Source of the DNA: Goodfellowiella coeruleoviolacea
Lineage (GTDB): Bacteria > Actinomycetota > Actinomycetes > Mycobacteriales > Pseudonocardiaceae
Direction of reading: 5' to 3'
NCBI RefSeq assembly: GCF_024171785.1
Contig: NZ_JAMTCK010000018.1
Span: 62,001-126,000, forward strand
Length of the DNA: 64,000 nucleotides
Below, piece by piece: positions 1 through 9,381 of the stretch. Positions within the stretch are counted from its first letter, which is position 1. Every line of letters starts with the position of its first letter. Position numbers and translations under genes: made by a program. Under the pieces are notes generated by a model. That model was given only the letters and a program-made list of their open reading frames with translations. It did no database searches and had not been told where the DNA came from.

Positions 1-414
1 CGCGCCGAACAGGTAGAAGACCCAGCTGAACTGCGAGATCACCGCCGCACCCAGGGCGATGAACAGGCCGCGCATGATCAGGGCGAGCAGGATGCCGATC
101 AGCAGCACCTTGTGCTGGTGGATCGCGGGCACCGCGAAACTGCTCATGATGAGCACGAAGATGAACAGGTTGTCGACGCTGAGCGAGTACTCGGTGATGT
201 AGCCGGCGAAGAACTCACCGGCGTGCGCTCCGCCGCTGAAGTACCAGATACCGAGACCGAAGGCCACCGCACAGGCGACGTAGAAGACCACCCACTTGGC
301 CGCCTCGCCGATGGTCACCTCGTGTGGCTTGCGGTCCACGATCACCAGATCGATGGCCAGCAACGCGAGCAACCCGACAAAAGTGGCAATCCACACCCAC
401 ACGGGTACGTTCAT
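1..414 (-). CDS. TerC family integral membrane protein (5' part, cut by window edge)
   Basis: The first 138 codons of a polytopic membrane protein are present; the 3' end lies outside the window. The start reads MNVPVWVWIATFVGLLALLA and continues through several hydrophobic segments, with the TerC-typical stretch EYSLSVDNLFIFVLIM (acidic residues inside membrane helices) near residues 80-95. TerC proteins are linked to Mn2+ export or metalation of secreted proteins and to tellurite resistance. The ATG is preceded by GGAGG, which lies inside the 3' arm of a hairpin. A yybP-ykoY riboswitch directly upstream supports a role in Mn2+ homeostasis. The family call is firm; the exact transport role is inferred from family and riboswitch. 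Confidence 0.9.
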   Translation of the reverse strand, partial: MNVPVWVWIATFVGLLALLAIDLVIVDRKPHEVTIGEAAKWVVFYVACAVAFGLGIWYFSGGAHAGEFFAGYITEYSLSVDNLFIFVLIMSSFAVPAIHQHKVLLIGILLALIMRGLFIALGAAVISQFSWVFYLFGA

Positions 415-416
415 GC

Positions 417-457
417 AAAAAACCTCCGGTTCACGGCACACGCCAATGACCGGAGGT
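417..457 (-). promoter_or_regulatory. Expression-platform hairpin: terminator-like and masking the terC RBS
   Basis: On the minus strand ACCTCCGGT (457-449) pairs perfectly with ACCGGAGGT (430-422), followed at once by a run of T residues (421-416) and the terC ATG at 414. The 3' arm contains the GGAGG of terC, so the structure could act as an intrinsic terminator, as an RBS-sequestering stem, or both. The 5' arm overlaps the last conserved riboswitch block, which suggests mutually exclusive pairing. The switching mechanism is inferred from this layout. Confidence 0.75.
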
Positions 458-548
458 CTCTTCCGCCAGCCCACCGGGCTGGCCGACGGCACCGGGTGCC
501 CGTGGGCTCCGTGTTGACGACACCGCCGCGAAGGAGTACTCCCCTCCC
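453..548 (-). promoter_or_regulatory. yybP-ykoY (Mn2+-sensing) riboswitch upstream of terC
   Basis: Read on the minus strand, the leader has the two conserved yybP-ykoY blocks: AGGGGAGTA at 545-537 and GGAAGAGACCTCC ending near 452, separated by GC-rich pairing segments such as GCCAGCCCGGTGGGCTGGC. This class binds Mn2+ and commonly precedes terC-like and Mn2+ exporter genes, which is the context here. The 3' block runs straight into an expression-platform hairpin. Boundaries are approximate because no covariance model could be run. Confidence 0.85.
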
Positions 549-741
549 GCTCGGCAGATATTCTCCCCGATGTCTGACCGGCGACGCCAGCCAGGGTGAG
601 CAGACCCACCAACGCCCGTTCGGGAACGTGCGCCGACGTGTCGCGGCGCGCTCGACGGCACGCCACCCCGCGACGACACCTCCGGCCTGCCGTCGGTCGC
701 CCGATACGCGGCTTTCAAGTCACGTCGCATACGGTTCGCAC

Positions 742-3678
742 GTGCCCCGCCTCTCGCGTCCCAGAAGCAGGCGGCCACTACTCGCCGTAGCCGTGGTGCT
801 GGCGGTGGTGGCCGGTGCGGTCGTGTGGTCGTCGTCCGGCTCCGCCGCTCCCCCGGTGACCACGCGCGACGCCACCGTCGACGTCCTGGACGGCCCAGCC
901 CGCGACCAGCGGGTGCAGCTGAGCACCCGGCTCTACCTCCCCGAGAACACCCCGGCCCCGGCGGTGCTGCTGGCCCACGGCTTCGGCGGCAGCAGGGACA
1001 CCGTGGCCGAGCAGGCCAGGGAACTCGCACAGCGGGGCTTCGTGGTGCTCACCTACTCCGCGCGCGGCTTCGGCCTGAGCACCGGCAAGATCGCGTTGAA
1101 CGCGCCGGACTACGAGGTCTACGACGCCCAGAAGCTGCTGGACTACCTGGCCAGGCAACCCGAGGTGATCACCGACGGGCCGGACGACCCCCGGGTGGGC
1201 GTCACCGGTGCGTCCTACGGCGGGGCGCTCGCCCTGATGCTGGCCGGCACCGACAAGCGGGTGGACGCGATCGCCCCGGTGATCACCTACAACGACCTGT
1301 CCCAGGCGCTGCTGCCCAACGCGGCCACCACCGGGCAGACCGCGCGCACCCCGGCCGCGGGCGCGTTCAGCGGTGACGGCGTGTTCAAGCGGTCCTGGGC
1401 CGGCCTGCTGTTCTCGGCCGGTGCCGGCCCGCGGGGCGCCGGCGCACCCGGGGGCGGCGCGGCCAACCCCGGCGCCACCCAACAGCCCACCCAGCCGCCC
1501 ACCGACCAGCCCAGCGACCAGCCCACCCAGCCGCCCAGCGAGCAGCCCACCGGTGCCAGCGGGGACCAGGGCGGCCAGCCGCCAGCCGGTGACGCCACCG
1601 GCGGCCCGGTCTCCTGCGGCAACTTCACCGACGAGATCTGCCGGGCCTACGTCGAGGTGGCCACCACGGGCCGGGCCAGCCAGCAGACCATGGACCTGCT
1701 GCACAGCGTGTCCCCGGTGTCGGTGGCCGAGCACATCACCGCGCCCACCCTGCTCGTGCAGGGCGAGCAGGACACCCTGTTCGGCCTGGACCAGGCCGAT
1801 GCCACCGCCAGGCAGATCAGCCAGGCCGGCGGCACGGTGAAGGTGATCTGGTATCCCGGCGGCCACGACGCGGACAGCCCCGGACCGGACCTGCGCGCCA
1901 CCATCGGCGACTGGCTGGCCACCCACCTCGGGCTGCCCAGGACCAGCACCCTGGACACCGCCGCGGTCACCACCGCCGGCTTCGAGTACTCCATCCAGGG
2001 ACCGCTGCGCACCCAGCGCGCACCCACGGTGCGCACGGTCGCGGCCCCGACCTACCCCGGTCTGGGCACCGAGTCGCCGGGCACCCAGCGCCAGTCCCTG
2101 GCACTGGCCGGCAACCCGCAACCGGTGCTCCGCCCACCCGGCGGCAGCCCCACGTCGATCAGCGCGATCCCCGGCCTCGGCACGCAGACCGCCACCTCGT
2201 CCCAGCTCGCCAACCGGCTCGCCCTGGACATGCCCGGGCAGACCGCGCAGTTCACCACCGAACCGGTGACCGAGCAGATCCTGGTGGCCGGCGCGCCGAC
2301 CGTGCGGCTGCGGATCAGCTCCCCCGCCGGCCAGCAGGGCGCCGACGAGGCCGTGCTGTTCGCCAAGCTCTACGACGTGGCCGCGGACGGCTCGCGCACC
2401 CTGCCCGGCTCGGCCGTGGCCCCGCTGCGGGTCACCGGACTGCCGGCCGACGGCAGCCCGGTCGAGGTGACGGTCACGCTGCCGGGCATCGTCCGCCCCG
2501 TGGCAGCCGGCCACCGGCTGCAACTGGTGGTGACCACGACCGACCTGGCCTACGCCACCCCGGTGCAGCCGGCCACCCACGTGGTGGCACTGGCCGGTGA
2601 CCAGGGCCTGGCCCTGCCGGTGGTGCCCGGACGCACCGTCACCGCGGACAGCCTGCCCACCGGCGCGCTGTGGGGCATCGGCGTGGTGCTCGCGGTCTGC
2701 CTGGTGCTCGGCCTGGTCAGCCTGGTCCGCCGCCGCCACCCCGAGGACGTGGCCGAGGACCTGACCGGGGTGCCGCTGGTCATCGACGGCCTCACCAAGT
2801 CCTACCCGGGTGGCCTGACCGCCGTGCGGGACCTGTCCTTCCGGGTGGAGCGCGGCCAGGTGCTCGGCCTGCTCGGCCCGAACGGGGCCGGCAAGACCAC
2901 CACGCTGCGGATGCTGATGGGCCTGGTCCGGCCGACCGAGGGCAGCATCCGCGTGTTCGGCCACCAGGTGAGCCCCGGCGCGCCCGTGCTGTCCCGGATC
3001 GGCTCGTTCGTCGAGGGCGCCGGTTTCCTGCCGCACCTGTCCGGCGCGGCCAACCTGCGGCTGTACTGGGCCGCCACCGGCCGGCCCGAGGAACAGGCCC
3101 ACTTCGACGAGGCGCTGGAGATCGCCGGCCTGGGCAGCGCGGTCTACCGCAAGGTCCGCACCTACAGCCAGGGCATGCGGCAGCGGCTGGCCATCGCCCA
3201 GGCCATGCTGGGCCTGCCCGACCTGCTCGTGCTCGACGAACCGGCCAACGGGCTGGACCCGCCGCAGATCCACCAGATGCGCGCGGTGCTGCGCCGCTAC
3301 GCGGCGACCGGGCGCACCGTGCTGGTGTCCAGCCACCTGCTCGCCGAGGTCGAGCAGACCTGCAGCCACGTGGTGGTGATGCACCGGGGCCAGCTGGTCG
3401 CGGCCGGACCGGTCGGCGAGATCGTGGCCGACGGCGGCGAGGTCAGCTTCCGGGTGGACGACGCCGAGACCGCCGCGCGGGTGCTCCGGGAGCTGCCCGG
3501 CGTCACCAAGGTGACCGTGGCCGGCCCCGACCAGGTGCACGCCGAACTGGACGCGGTACCGCGCGCGACCGCCGTGGCCAGCCTGGTCCGGGCGGACGTG
3601 GCGGTCGAGCAGGTGAGCCCGAGGCGGCGCCTGGAAGACGTGTTCCTGGAACTGGTGGGTGAGGGGGCGGCGCGGTGA
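742..3678 (+). CDS. CocE/S15-type alpha/beta hydrolase fused to an ABC transporter ATPase
   Basis: A 978-residue fusion. An N-terminal signal anchor (about residues 14-34) is followed by an alpha/beta hydrolase with GASYGG (nucleophile Ser158), Asp344 in GEQDTLF and His375 in GGHDAD, resembling CocE/X-Pro dipeptidyl-peptidase (S15) enzymes. A Pro/Gln-rich insert fills about 226-286. An S15-like beta domain follows, then a second membrane segment (about 643-663) and a full ABC ATPase: GPNGAGKTT (Lys718), YSQGM signature (Ser809), LLVLDEP (Asp832/Glu833). The topology implies an extracellular hydrolase and a cytoplasmic ATPase. The permease gene overlaps the stop by 4 bases. I chose GTG 742 because the basic plus hydrophobic signal anchor begins there; no good Shine-Dalgarno is visible, so it may be leaderless. 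The substrate is unknown. Confidence 0.85.
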   Translation: MPRLSRPRSRRPLLAVAVVLAVVAGAVVWSSSGSAAPPVTTRDATVDVLDGPARDQRVQLSTRLYLPENTPAPAVLLAHGFGGSRDTVAEQARELAQRGFVVLTYSARGFGLSTGKIALNAPDYEVYDAQKLLDYLARQPEVITDGPDDPRVGVTGASYGGALALMLAGTDKRVDAIAPVITYNDLSQALLPNAATTGQTARTPAAGAFSGDGVFKRSWAGLLFSAGAGPRGAGAPGGGAANPGATQQPTQPPTDQPSDQPTQPPSEQPTGASGDQGGQPPAGDATGGPVSCGNFTDEICRAYVEVATTGRASQQTMDLLHSVSPVSVAEHITAPTLLVQGEQDTLFGLDQADATARQISQAGGTVKVIWYPGGHDADSPGPDLRATIGDWLATHLGLPRTSTLDTAAVTTAGFEYSIQGPLRTQRAPTVRTVAAPTYPGLGTESPGTQRQSLALAGNPQPVLRPPGGSPTSISAIPGLGTQTATSSQLANRLALDMPGQTAQFTTEPVTEQILVAGAPTVRLRISSPAGQQGADEAVLFAKLYDVAADGSRTLPGSAVAPLRVTGLPADGSPVEVTVTLPGIVRPVAAGHRLQLVVTTTDLAYATPVQPATHVVALAGDQGLALPVVPGRTVTADSLPTGALWGIGVVLAVCLVLGLVSLVRRRHPEDVAEDLTGVPLVIDGLTKSYPGGLTAVRDLSFRVERGQVLGLLGPNGAGKTTTLRMLMGLVRPTEGSIRVFGHQVSPGAPVLSRIGSFVEGAGFLPHLSGAANLRLYWAATGRPEEQAHFDEALEIAGLGSAVYRKVRTYSQGMRQRLAIAQAMLGLPDLLVLDEPANGLDPPQIHQMRAVLRRYAATGRTVLVSSHLLAEVEQTCSHVVVMHRGQLVAAGPVGEIVADGGEVSFRVDDAETAARVLRELPGVTKVTVAGPDQVHAELDAVPRATAVASLVRADVAVEQVSPRRRLEDVFLELVGEGAAR

Positions 3679-4673
3679 ACGCACGCGAGCACGGGCCGGC
3701 GGAACGCGGCCGCAGGCGGGAGGCCGCCACCGGGGCCGGCGGCACGGGCGGCGGCCACGACGTGCACACCGATCCGGCGGCGGTGGCCGAGTTCACCGAA
3801 CTGGCCGAACACGAGCACCTCGGGGTCTCCCCGGTCGGCGCCGCCGCCGGCTACCGGGCCGGGCGGACCCTGCCGCTGCGCGTCGAACTGGCCCGCCAAC
3901 TGGGCCGGCGGCGCACCCAGCTCCTGCTGGGGTTCCTGGTGCTGCTGCCGTTCCTGCTGGTGCTGGCGTTCGAGCTGGGCAGCGACAGCGCCAGCCAGCG
4001 CTCCGGCGGCTTCGTGGACCTGGCCACCAGCAGCGCGCCCAACTTCGTGGTGTTCGTGCTGTTCGTGTCCGGCAACTTCCTGCTGCCGATGATCGTGGCG
4101 CTGTTCTTCGGCGACACCGTGGCCAGCGAGGCGTCCTGGTCCAGCCTGAAGTACCTGCTGGCGATACCCGTGCCCCGGCTGCGCCTGCTCAGGCAGAAGG
4201 CGCTGGCCTCGGCGCTGCTCTCGCTGTTCGCCCTGGTCCTGCTGCCCGCGGTGGCCCTGGTCGTCGGGCTGGTCTGGTACGGCACCGGCCAGCTGGTCAG
4301 CCCGAGCGGCGAGGCCCTGCCGTTCGGCGACGGCCTGGTCGCGGTCCTGCTCGCGGTCGGCTACCTGGCCGTGCACCTGTGCTGGGTGGCCGGGGTCGCG
4401 CTGTTCCTGTCCGTGCTCACCGACGCGCCGCTCGGCGCGGTCGGCGGCGCGGTGCTGATCTCGATCCTGTCGCAGATCCTGGACCAGATCACCGCCCTGG
4501 AGGACCTGCGCGACTACCTGCCGACGCACTACGCGTTCGCCTGGTCGGACCTGCTGTCCAGCGAGGCCGACTGGGGCGACATGACCAGGGGCGCGTTCTC
4601 GGCGCTGGCCTTCGCCCTGGTGTTCACCCTGCTCGCCGCGCGCCGGTTCACCACCAAGGACATCACCAGCTGA
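3675..4673 (+). CDS. ABC-2 type transporter permease partner of the hydrolase-ATPase fusion
   Basis: A 332-residue membrane protein starting at GTG with a GTGA overlap onto the upstream stop, so it is translationally coupled. A hydrophilic N-terminal stretch of about 70 residues precedes six predicted membrane helices, including LLLGFLVLLPFLLVLAFELG, the segment from FVVFVLF to VALFFG, and a C-terminal helix ending in ARRFTTKDITS. This pattern fits ABC-2 type permeases that pair with DrrA/NatA-like ATPases, which is the class of the ATPase fused upstream. Together the two genes should form a complete exporter. The cargo cannot be read from sequence. Confidence 0.85.
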   Translation: MNAREHGPAERGRRREAATGAGGTGGGHDVHTDPAAVAEFTELAEHEHLGVSPVGAAAGYRAGRTLPLRVELARQLGRRRTQLLLGFLVLLPFLLVLAFELGSDSASQRSGGFVDLATSSAPNFVVFVLFVSGNFLLPMIVALFFGDTVASEASWSSLKYLLAIPVPRLRLLRQKALASALLSLFALVLLPAVALVVGLVWYGTGQLVSPSGEALPFGDGLVAVLLAVGYLAVHLCWVAGVALFLSVLTDAPLGAVGGAVLISILSQILDQITALEDLRDYLPTHYAFAWSDLLSSEADWGDMTRGAFSALAFALVFTLLAARRFTTKDITS

Positions 4674-4755
4674 ACTTTGGACCAGCTGAACACCGGCCCC
4701 AGCGGCCCGCCCACCGTCGCACCACGTCGACCGAACCACCCCGAGGACCAGCACC

Positions 4756-5544
4756 GTGCCGTACGCGACCGCCCCGGACCAGACCCGCATCGCCTACCAG
4801 GTCGCGGGCGATGGCAGCCCGCTCGTCCTGCTCGCCGGGCAGGCCAACAACCACCACTGGTGGGACCCCGTCCGGGCGGACTTCCACGCCACGCACCGCA
4901 CCATCACCCTGGACTGGCGGGGCACCGGCGAGAGCGACAGCCCGGACCGGCCCTACAGCACCGAGGGCTTCGCCGACGACGTCATCGCGGTGCTCGACGA
5001 GCTGGGCATCGAGCGGACCGACCTGTACGGCACCTCGATGGGCGGCCGGGTGGCCCAGTGGGTCGCGGCCCGCTATCCGCAGCGGGTGCGCGCCCTGGTG
5101 CTCGGCTGCACCTCACCGGGCGGGCCGCACAGCGTCGAGCGGGACAACGGCATCCGCAAGGCCCTGGCCCAGCCCGATCCGGCCGAGGCACGGCGGGTGC
5201 TGCTCGACCTGATGTACACGCCTGACTGGCTGGCCACCCACCCCGGCCCGCACCACACGCTCGGCGACCCGACCATGACCGGCCACGCCCGCCGCCACCA
5301 CCTGACCGCCAGCAACCGGCACAACGCCTGGGACGTGCTGCCCACCATCACCGCGCCCACCCTGGTGGTGCACGGCACGGACGACGTGTTCAACCCGGTG
5401 GCCAACGCGCCCCTGATCGCCGGGCGCATCCCCGGCGCCCGGCTGCACCTGATCCCCGGTGCGCGGCACGCCTACTTCGAGGAGTTCCGCGCCACGGCGA
5501 GCCCACTCGTGCTGGACTTCCTCAACCAGGCAGCCGCCCACTGA
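4756..5544 (+). CDS. Alpha/beta hydrolase
   Basis: A 262-residue soluble alpha/beta hydrolase. The triad is visible: GTSMGG with Ser94 at the nucleophile elbow, GTDD (Asp209/210) and ARHAYF (His238). The oxyanion region is LLAGQANNHHWW near residues 25-35. The start is GTG, with CGAGGA a few bases upstream. It lies 82 bases downstream of the ABC permease on the same strand and may belong to that transcript. Family members include haloperoxidase-like esterases and lactonases, so a specific substrate cannot be assigned. Confidence 0.85.
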   Translation: MPYATAPDQTRIAYQVAGDGSPLVLLAGQANNHHWWDPVRADFHATHRTITLDWRGTGESDSPDRPYSTEGFADDVIAVLDELGIERTDLYGTSMGGRVAQWVAARYPQRVRALVLGCTSPGGPHSVERDNGIRKALAQPDPAEARRVLLDLMYTPDWLATHPGPHHTLGDPTMTGHARRHHLTASNRHNAWDVLPTITAPTLVVHGTDDVFNPVANAPLIAGRIPGARLHLIPGARHAYFEEFRATASPLVLDFLNQAAAH

Positions 5545-5625
5545 CCCGGGACAGCCAGGACCGGCGACCGGTGCCGGCTGGCTGGCACGACACCAGCCAC
5601 CCGGCACCCGGCACCCGGCTGAACC

Positions 5626-7782
5626 TCAGCGCACCCCGGCCGCGTCCATGCCGCGCAGTTCCTTCTTCAGGTCCGCGATCTCGTCGCGCAGCCGCGCGGC
5701 GAGTTCGAACTGCAGGTCCCGCGCGGCGTTCATCATCTGGTCGGTCAGCTGCTGGACCAGGTCGGCCAGTTCCGCGCGCGGCATGGCCTTCACGTTCCGT
5801 TCGGCCAGCACCCCCGAGCTGCCCCGGCCACCGCCCGGCTCACCAGCCGGCTTCTTGCCGCGCGAGGCGTTGCGGCCGGAACCGCCGACCGGCACCTCCT
5901 GGTCGGAGTCCTCGGCCTCGGCGTAGACCTTGTCGAGGATGTCGGTGATGCGCTTGCGCAGCGGCTGCGGGTCCAGTCCGCGCTCGGTGTTGTAGGCGAT
6001 CTGCTTGGCGCGCCGCCGGTTGGTCTCGTCGATGGCCCGCTGCATCGAGTCGGTGACCCGGTCGGCGTACATGTGCACCTGGCCGGACACGTTGCGCGCG
6101 GCCCGCCCGATCGTCTGGATCAGGCTCGTCTCCGAGCGGAGGAACCCCTCCTTGTCCGCGTCCAGGATGGCCACCAGGGACACCTCGGGCAGGTCGAGGC
6201 CCTCCCGCAGCAGGTTGATGCCGATCAGCACGTCGTACTCGCCGAGCCGCAGCTGGCGCAGCAGCTCCACCCGCCGCAGGGTGTCCACCTCCGAGTGCAG
6301 GTAGCGCACGCGGATGCCCAGTTCCAGCAGGTAGTCGGTGAGGTCCTCGGCCATCTTCTTGGTCAGCGTGGTGACCAGCACCCGCTCGTCCTTCTCGGCG
6401 CGCACGCGGATCTCGTGCACCAGGTCGTCGATCTGGCCCTTGGTCGACTTGACGATCACCTCGGGGTCGACCAGGCCGGTGGGTCGGATCACCTGCTCGA
6501 CGAACTCACCGCCGGTCTGCCCCATCTCGTACGGCCCGGGGGTGGCCGACAGGTACACCGTCTGGCCGATCCGGTCGGAGAACTCCTCCCAGGTCAGCGG
6601 CCGGTTGTCCAGTGCGCTCGGCAGCCGGAAACCGTGCTCGACCAGGGTGCGCTTGCGCGAGGCGTCGCCCTCGTACATGCCGCCGATCTGCGGCACTGTC
6701 ACGTGGGACTCGTCGATGACCAGCAGGAAGTCCTCGGGGAAGTAGTCGAGCAGGGTGGCCGGGGCCGAACCGGCCGGCCGGCCGTCGACGTGCCGCGAGT
6801 AGTTCTCGATGCCGGAGCAGAACCCGACCTGGCGCATCATCTCGATGTCGTAGGTGGTGCGCATCCGCAGCCGCTGGGCCTCCAGCAGCTTGCCCTGGCG
6901 TTCCAGCGCGGTCAGCCGCTCCGCCAGCTCGGCCTCGATGGCCGCGATCGCCCGCTCCATCCGCTCCGGGCCGGCCACGTAGTGGGTAGCCGGGAAGATG
7001 CGCAGCTCGTCGACCTCGCGCACCACCTCACCGGTGAGCGGGTGCAGGTAGTAGAGCCGGTCCACCTCGTCGCCGAAGAACTCCACCCGCACCGCCAGCT
7101 CCTCGTAGGCGGGGATGATCTCGACGGTGTCGCCGCGCACCCGGAAGGTGCCCCGGTTGAACGCCAGGTCGTTGCGGGCGTACTGGACGTCAACCAGGGC
7201 GCGCAGCAGCACGTCCCGCTCGATCTCGGTGCCGGTCTTCAGCTGGATCGACCGGTCCAGGTACTCCTGCGGGGTGCCCAGGCCGTAGATGCACGAGACC
7301 GAGGCGACCACGATGACGTCACGCCTGGTCAGCAGGCTCATCGTGGCCGAGTGCCGCAACCGCTCGACGTCCTCGTTGATGGAGGAGTCCTTTTCGATGT
7401 AGGTGTCGGTCTGCGGGACGTAGGCCTCGGGCTGGTAGTAGTCGTAGTAGCTGACGAAGTACTCGACCGCGTTGTCCGTGAAGAACCCGCGCAGCTCGTT
7501 GGCCAGCTGCGCGGCCAGCGTCTTGTTCGGCGCCATCACCAGGGTGGGCCGCTGCACCCGCTCGATCAGCCAGGCTGTGGTCGCCGACTTGCCGGTGCCG
7601 GTGGCGCCGAGCAGCACCACGTCCTTCTCGCCGGCCTTGAGCCGACGTTCCAGCTCGTCGATGGCCTGCGGCTGGTCTCCTGCCGGCTGGTAGTCGCTGA
7701 CCACACGGAACCGACCCTCGGTGCGCGGGATGTCGCTGACCGGGCGGAACTGGGAATCTGCGATCACGGGTGCCTGTGCCAC
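5626..7782 (-). CDS. uvrB: Excinuclease ABC subunit B
   Basis: A 718-residue UvrB, the damage-verifying helicase-like subunit of nucleotide excision repair. Visible features are the Walker A motif GATGTGKS near residue 60, the beta-hairpin segment [25 protein letters not shown] as the Walker B element, helicase motif VI within IQTIGRAAR, and a C-terminal UVR motif ([20 protein letters not shown]) that contacts UvrC/UvrA. A Gly/Ser-rich linker precedes the UVR motif. It is transcribed convergently with the preceding hydrolase. Its place near coaE, rpsA and polA matches the mycobacterial order. Confidence 0.97.
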   Translation of the reverse strand: MAQAPVIADSQFRPVSDIPRTEGRFRVVSDYQPAGDQPQAIDELERRLKAGEKDVVLLGATGTGKSATTAWLIERVQRPTLVMAPNKTLAAQLANELRGFFTDNAVEYFVSYYDYYQPEAYVPQTDTYIEKDSSINEDVERLRHSATMSLLTRRDVIVVASVSCIYGLGTPQEYLDRSIQLKTGTEIERDVLLRALVDVQYARNDLAFNRGTFRVRGDTVEIIPAYEELAVRVEFFGDEVDRLYYLHPLTGEVVREVDELRIFPATHYVAGPERMERAIAAIEAELAERLTALERQGKLLEAQRLRMRTTYDIEMMRQVGFCSGIENYSRHVDGRPAGSAPATLLDYFPEDFLLVIDESHVTVPQIGGMYEGDASRKRTLVEHGFRLPSALDNRPLTWEEFSDRIGQTVYLSATPGPYEMGQTGGEFVEQVIRPTGLVDPEVIVKSTKGQIDDLVHEIRVRAEKDERVLVTTLTKKMAEDLTDYLLELGIRVRYLHSEVDTLRRVELLRQLRLGEYDVLIGINLLREGLDLPEVSLVAILDADKEGFLRSETSLIQTIGRAARNVSGQVHMYADRVTDSMQRAIDETNRRRAKQIAYNTERGLDPQPLRKRITDILDKVYAEAEDSDQEVPVGGSGRNASRGKKPAGEPGGGRGSSGVLAERNVKAMPRAELADLVQQLTDQMMNAARDLQFELAARLRDEIADLKKELRGMDAAGVR

Positions 7783-7974
7783 GCCTACGACTGTATGCCC
7801 GCCCCCTGACAGAGTTCAGTCCGGCGCGGTCCGGCGCACAGTCCCGCTGTCACAGGTGTCCCACCAGTCGCACCACCCCCAGCCGCGACGCCCACGCGCC
7901 AGCCGGCCGGCACCGCCGCCCGGGCCTGCCGCGCGGGGTTGGGGGACGGGGGCGCTGCGGGCAGGATGGGCGCC

Positions 7975-8538
7975 ATGACCAGCGTGCACCCTCCGCGACA
8001 GCCCGCGCCCCGTGCCGCCGACCCGCACCCCGTCCACCCGCCCAAGGTGGAGCTGTTCGACCTGACCGCCGGCACCAACACCGACCCCAAGGGCTTCGTC
8101 CGCCCGGTCGAGGAGTACCGGGTGGAGCCGGGCGGGCTGTACATGTTCCGGCCACTGGTGGGGCATCCCGAACTCGACCACTTCGAGTCGTGGCTGGTGC
8201 CCGGACACGGGTTGCGGGTCACCAGGCAGTGGTGGCGCCCCGGACACGAACGCGACTACGACTTCTACGTCGACATCGTGGAGATCAGCGCGGACGACGC
8301 GGTCTGGCGCACCCTGGACCTCTACCTGGACCTGCTGGTGCGCACCGGCAGCGGGGTCGAGGTGGTGGACACCGACGAGCTGGCCGATGCGCTGGCCGCC
8401 GGCCTGGTCAGCACCGAGCAGGCCCGCTGGGCGATGGACACCTGCTTCCGCGCGGTCGCCGGCATCGCCGGCCACGGCAACGACGTGCTCGCCTGGCTGG
8501 CCGGCCAGGGGGTGTCCACCAGGTGGCGGACGGGGTGA
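7975..8538 (+). CDS. DUF402 family protein
   Basis: A 187-residue soluble protein starting at ATG, with GCAGGATGG upstream as ribosome binding site. The core (about residues 45-185) matches the DUF402 pattern: WWRPGHERDYDFYVDIVE, TLDLYLDLLV, then VVDTDELADALAAGLVS, with clustered acidic residues typical of the metal-binding fold. Some DUF402 members are nucleoside di/triphosphate phosphatases (Ntdp), but most actinobacterial members are uncharacterised. A second DUF402-like gene follows 161 bases downstream. Function beyond the family is unknown. Confidence 0.75.
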   Translation: MTSVHPPRQPAPRAADPHPVHPPKVELFDLTAGTNTDPKGFVRPVEEYRVEPGGLYMFRPLVGHPELDHFESWLVPGHGLRVTRQWWRPGHERDYDFYVDIVEISADDAVWRTLDLYLDLLVRTGSGVEVVDTDELADALAAGLVSTEQARWAMDTCFRAVAGIAGHGNDVLAWLAGQGVSTRWRTG

Positions 8539-8699
8539 GGGCGCGATCCGCTACCCGCGCTGGGCCGGTCGGGTCAACCGCCGTCCGCATGGTCATATGC
8601 GGTTTTCACTGAATCGCAATCCCAGCGGCGACGAGCCGTGACATAACAAATCAGCTGGCACCGTCACTACCCGCACACCCCCGGCTACCCTCAGGTCGC

Positions 8700-9218
8700 G
8701 TGGGAGCCGTCATCACTCCGCAGCTGGTGGATGTCGTCGACACGTTCACCGCGATGCGCAGCTACTCGTCCGGGTCGACGCGACACCTCGCCACCTGCCG
8801 CGTCGAGCTGTGGGGGCTCCGGTTGGAGTGCCCCACGCCGGAGGACCCGTTCTCCGCGTCCGAACTCACCTGGATCCTGCCCGAGCCGGGCCTGCGACTC
8901 ACCTACCGCCGGCCGAGGTCGCGGCACGCCCTGGGCGGGCCCAGCACGCTGACCGCCGTGCGGGTGGAGCGGGACACCCGCTCGTGGCGCACCACCGACC
9001 TGCTGCTCGGCCTGGCCGTGCCAGGCGGCACCACCGCGCGGATCGTGCACTACGAGGAGTTCGCCGCGGCCGTGGCCGGCCGGGTGCTGCTGTCCGACGA
9101 CGCCGACCGCGCGTTGCGCACGGTGCACCGCACCCTGGAGGAACTCAGCCACCTCCACCACAACCTGGCCGCGTGGCTGTCCACCAAGGGCATCTACGAG
9201 CCGTGGCCGGCGCCCTGA
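8700..9218 (+). CDS. DUF402-like protein
   Basis: A 172-residue soluble protein. The C-terminal half carries the same pattern as its upstream neighbour: RTTDLLLGLAVPGG, VHYEEFAAAVAGRVLLSDDA, then a helical tail with LEELSHLHHNLAAWLSTKGI. This resembles the tail of the preceding gene (HGNDVLAWLAGQGV), so the two are probably diverged tandem paralogues. GTG 8700 is used; an internal ATG at 8754 is possible. No Shine-Dalgarno decides between them. Function unknown. Confidence 0.65.
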   Translation: MGAVITPQLVDVVDTFTAMRSYSSGSTRHLATCRVELWGLRLECPTPEDPFSASELTWILPEPGLRLTYRRPRSRHALGGPSTLTAVRVERDTRSWRTTDLLLGLAVPGGTTARIVHYEEFAAAVAGRVLLSDDADRALRTVHRTLEELSHLHHNLAAWLSTKGIYEPWPAP

Positions 9219-9381
9219 CCGTCCGCCGGAGCGCACCCGCGGCGGACACCGCCCGCCACACCCCGCCCACCGACCCCGTTCCCACCCCGCGCGGCCGCGA
9301 TCCACTCGCCGAGCCGGATCCCGCGCCAGCCGCCCGACCAGGACGCCACCCGATCAGGACACCGCGCGACCAGGACGCCGG

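Noticed and set aside
112-741. Reading frame upstream of the hydrolase-ABC fusion that would extend it by 210 residues
   Set aside because: It runs antisense through terC and the riboswitch, has no domain or ribosome binding site, and the signal anchor begins only after GTG 742.
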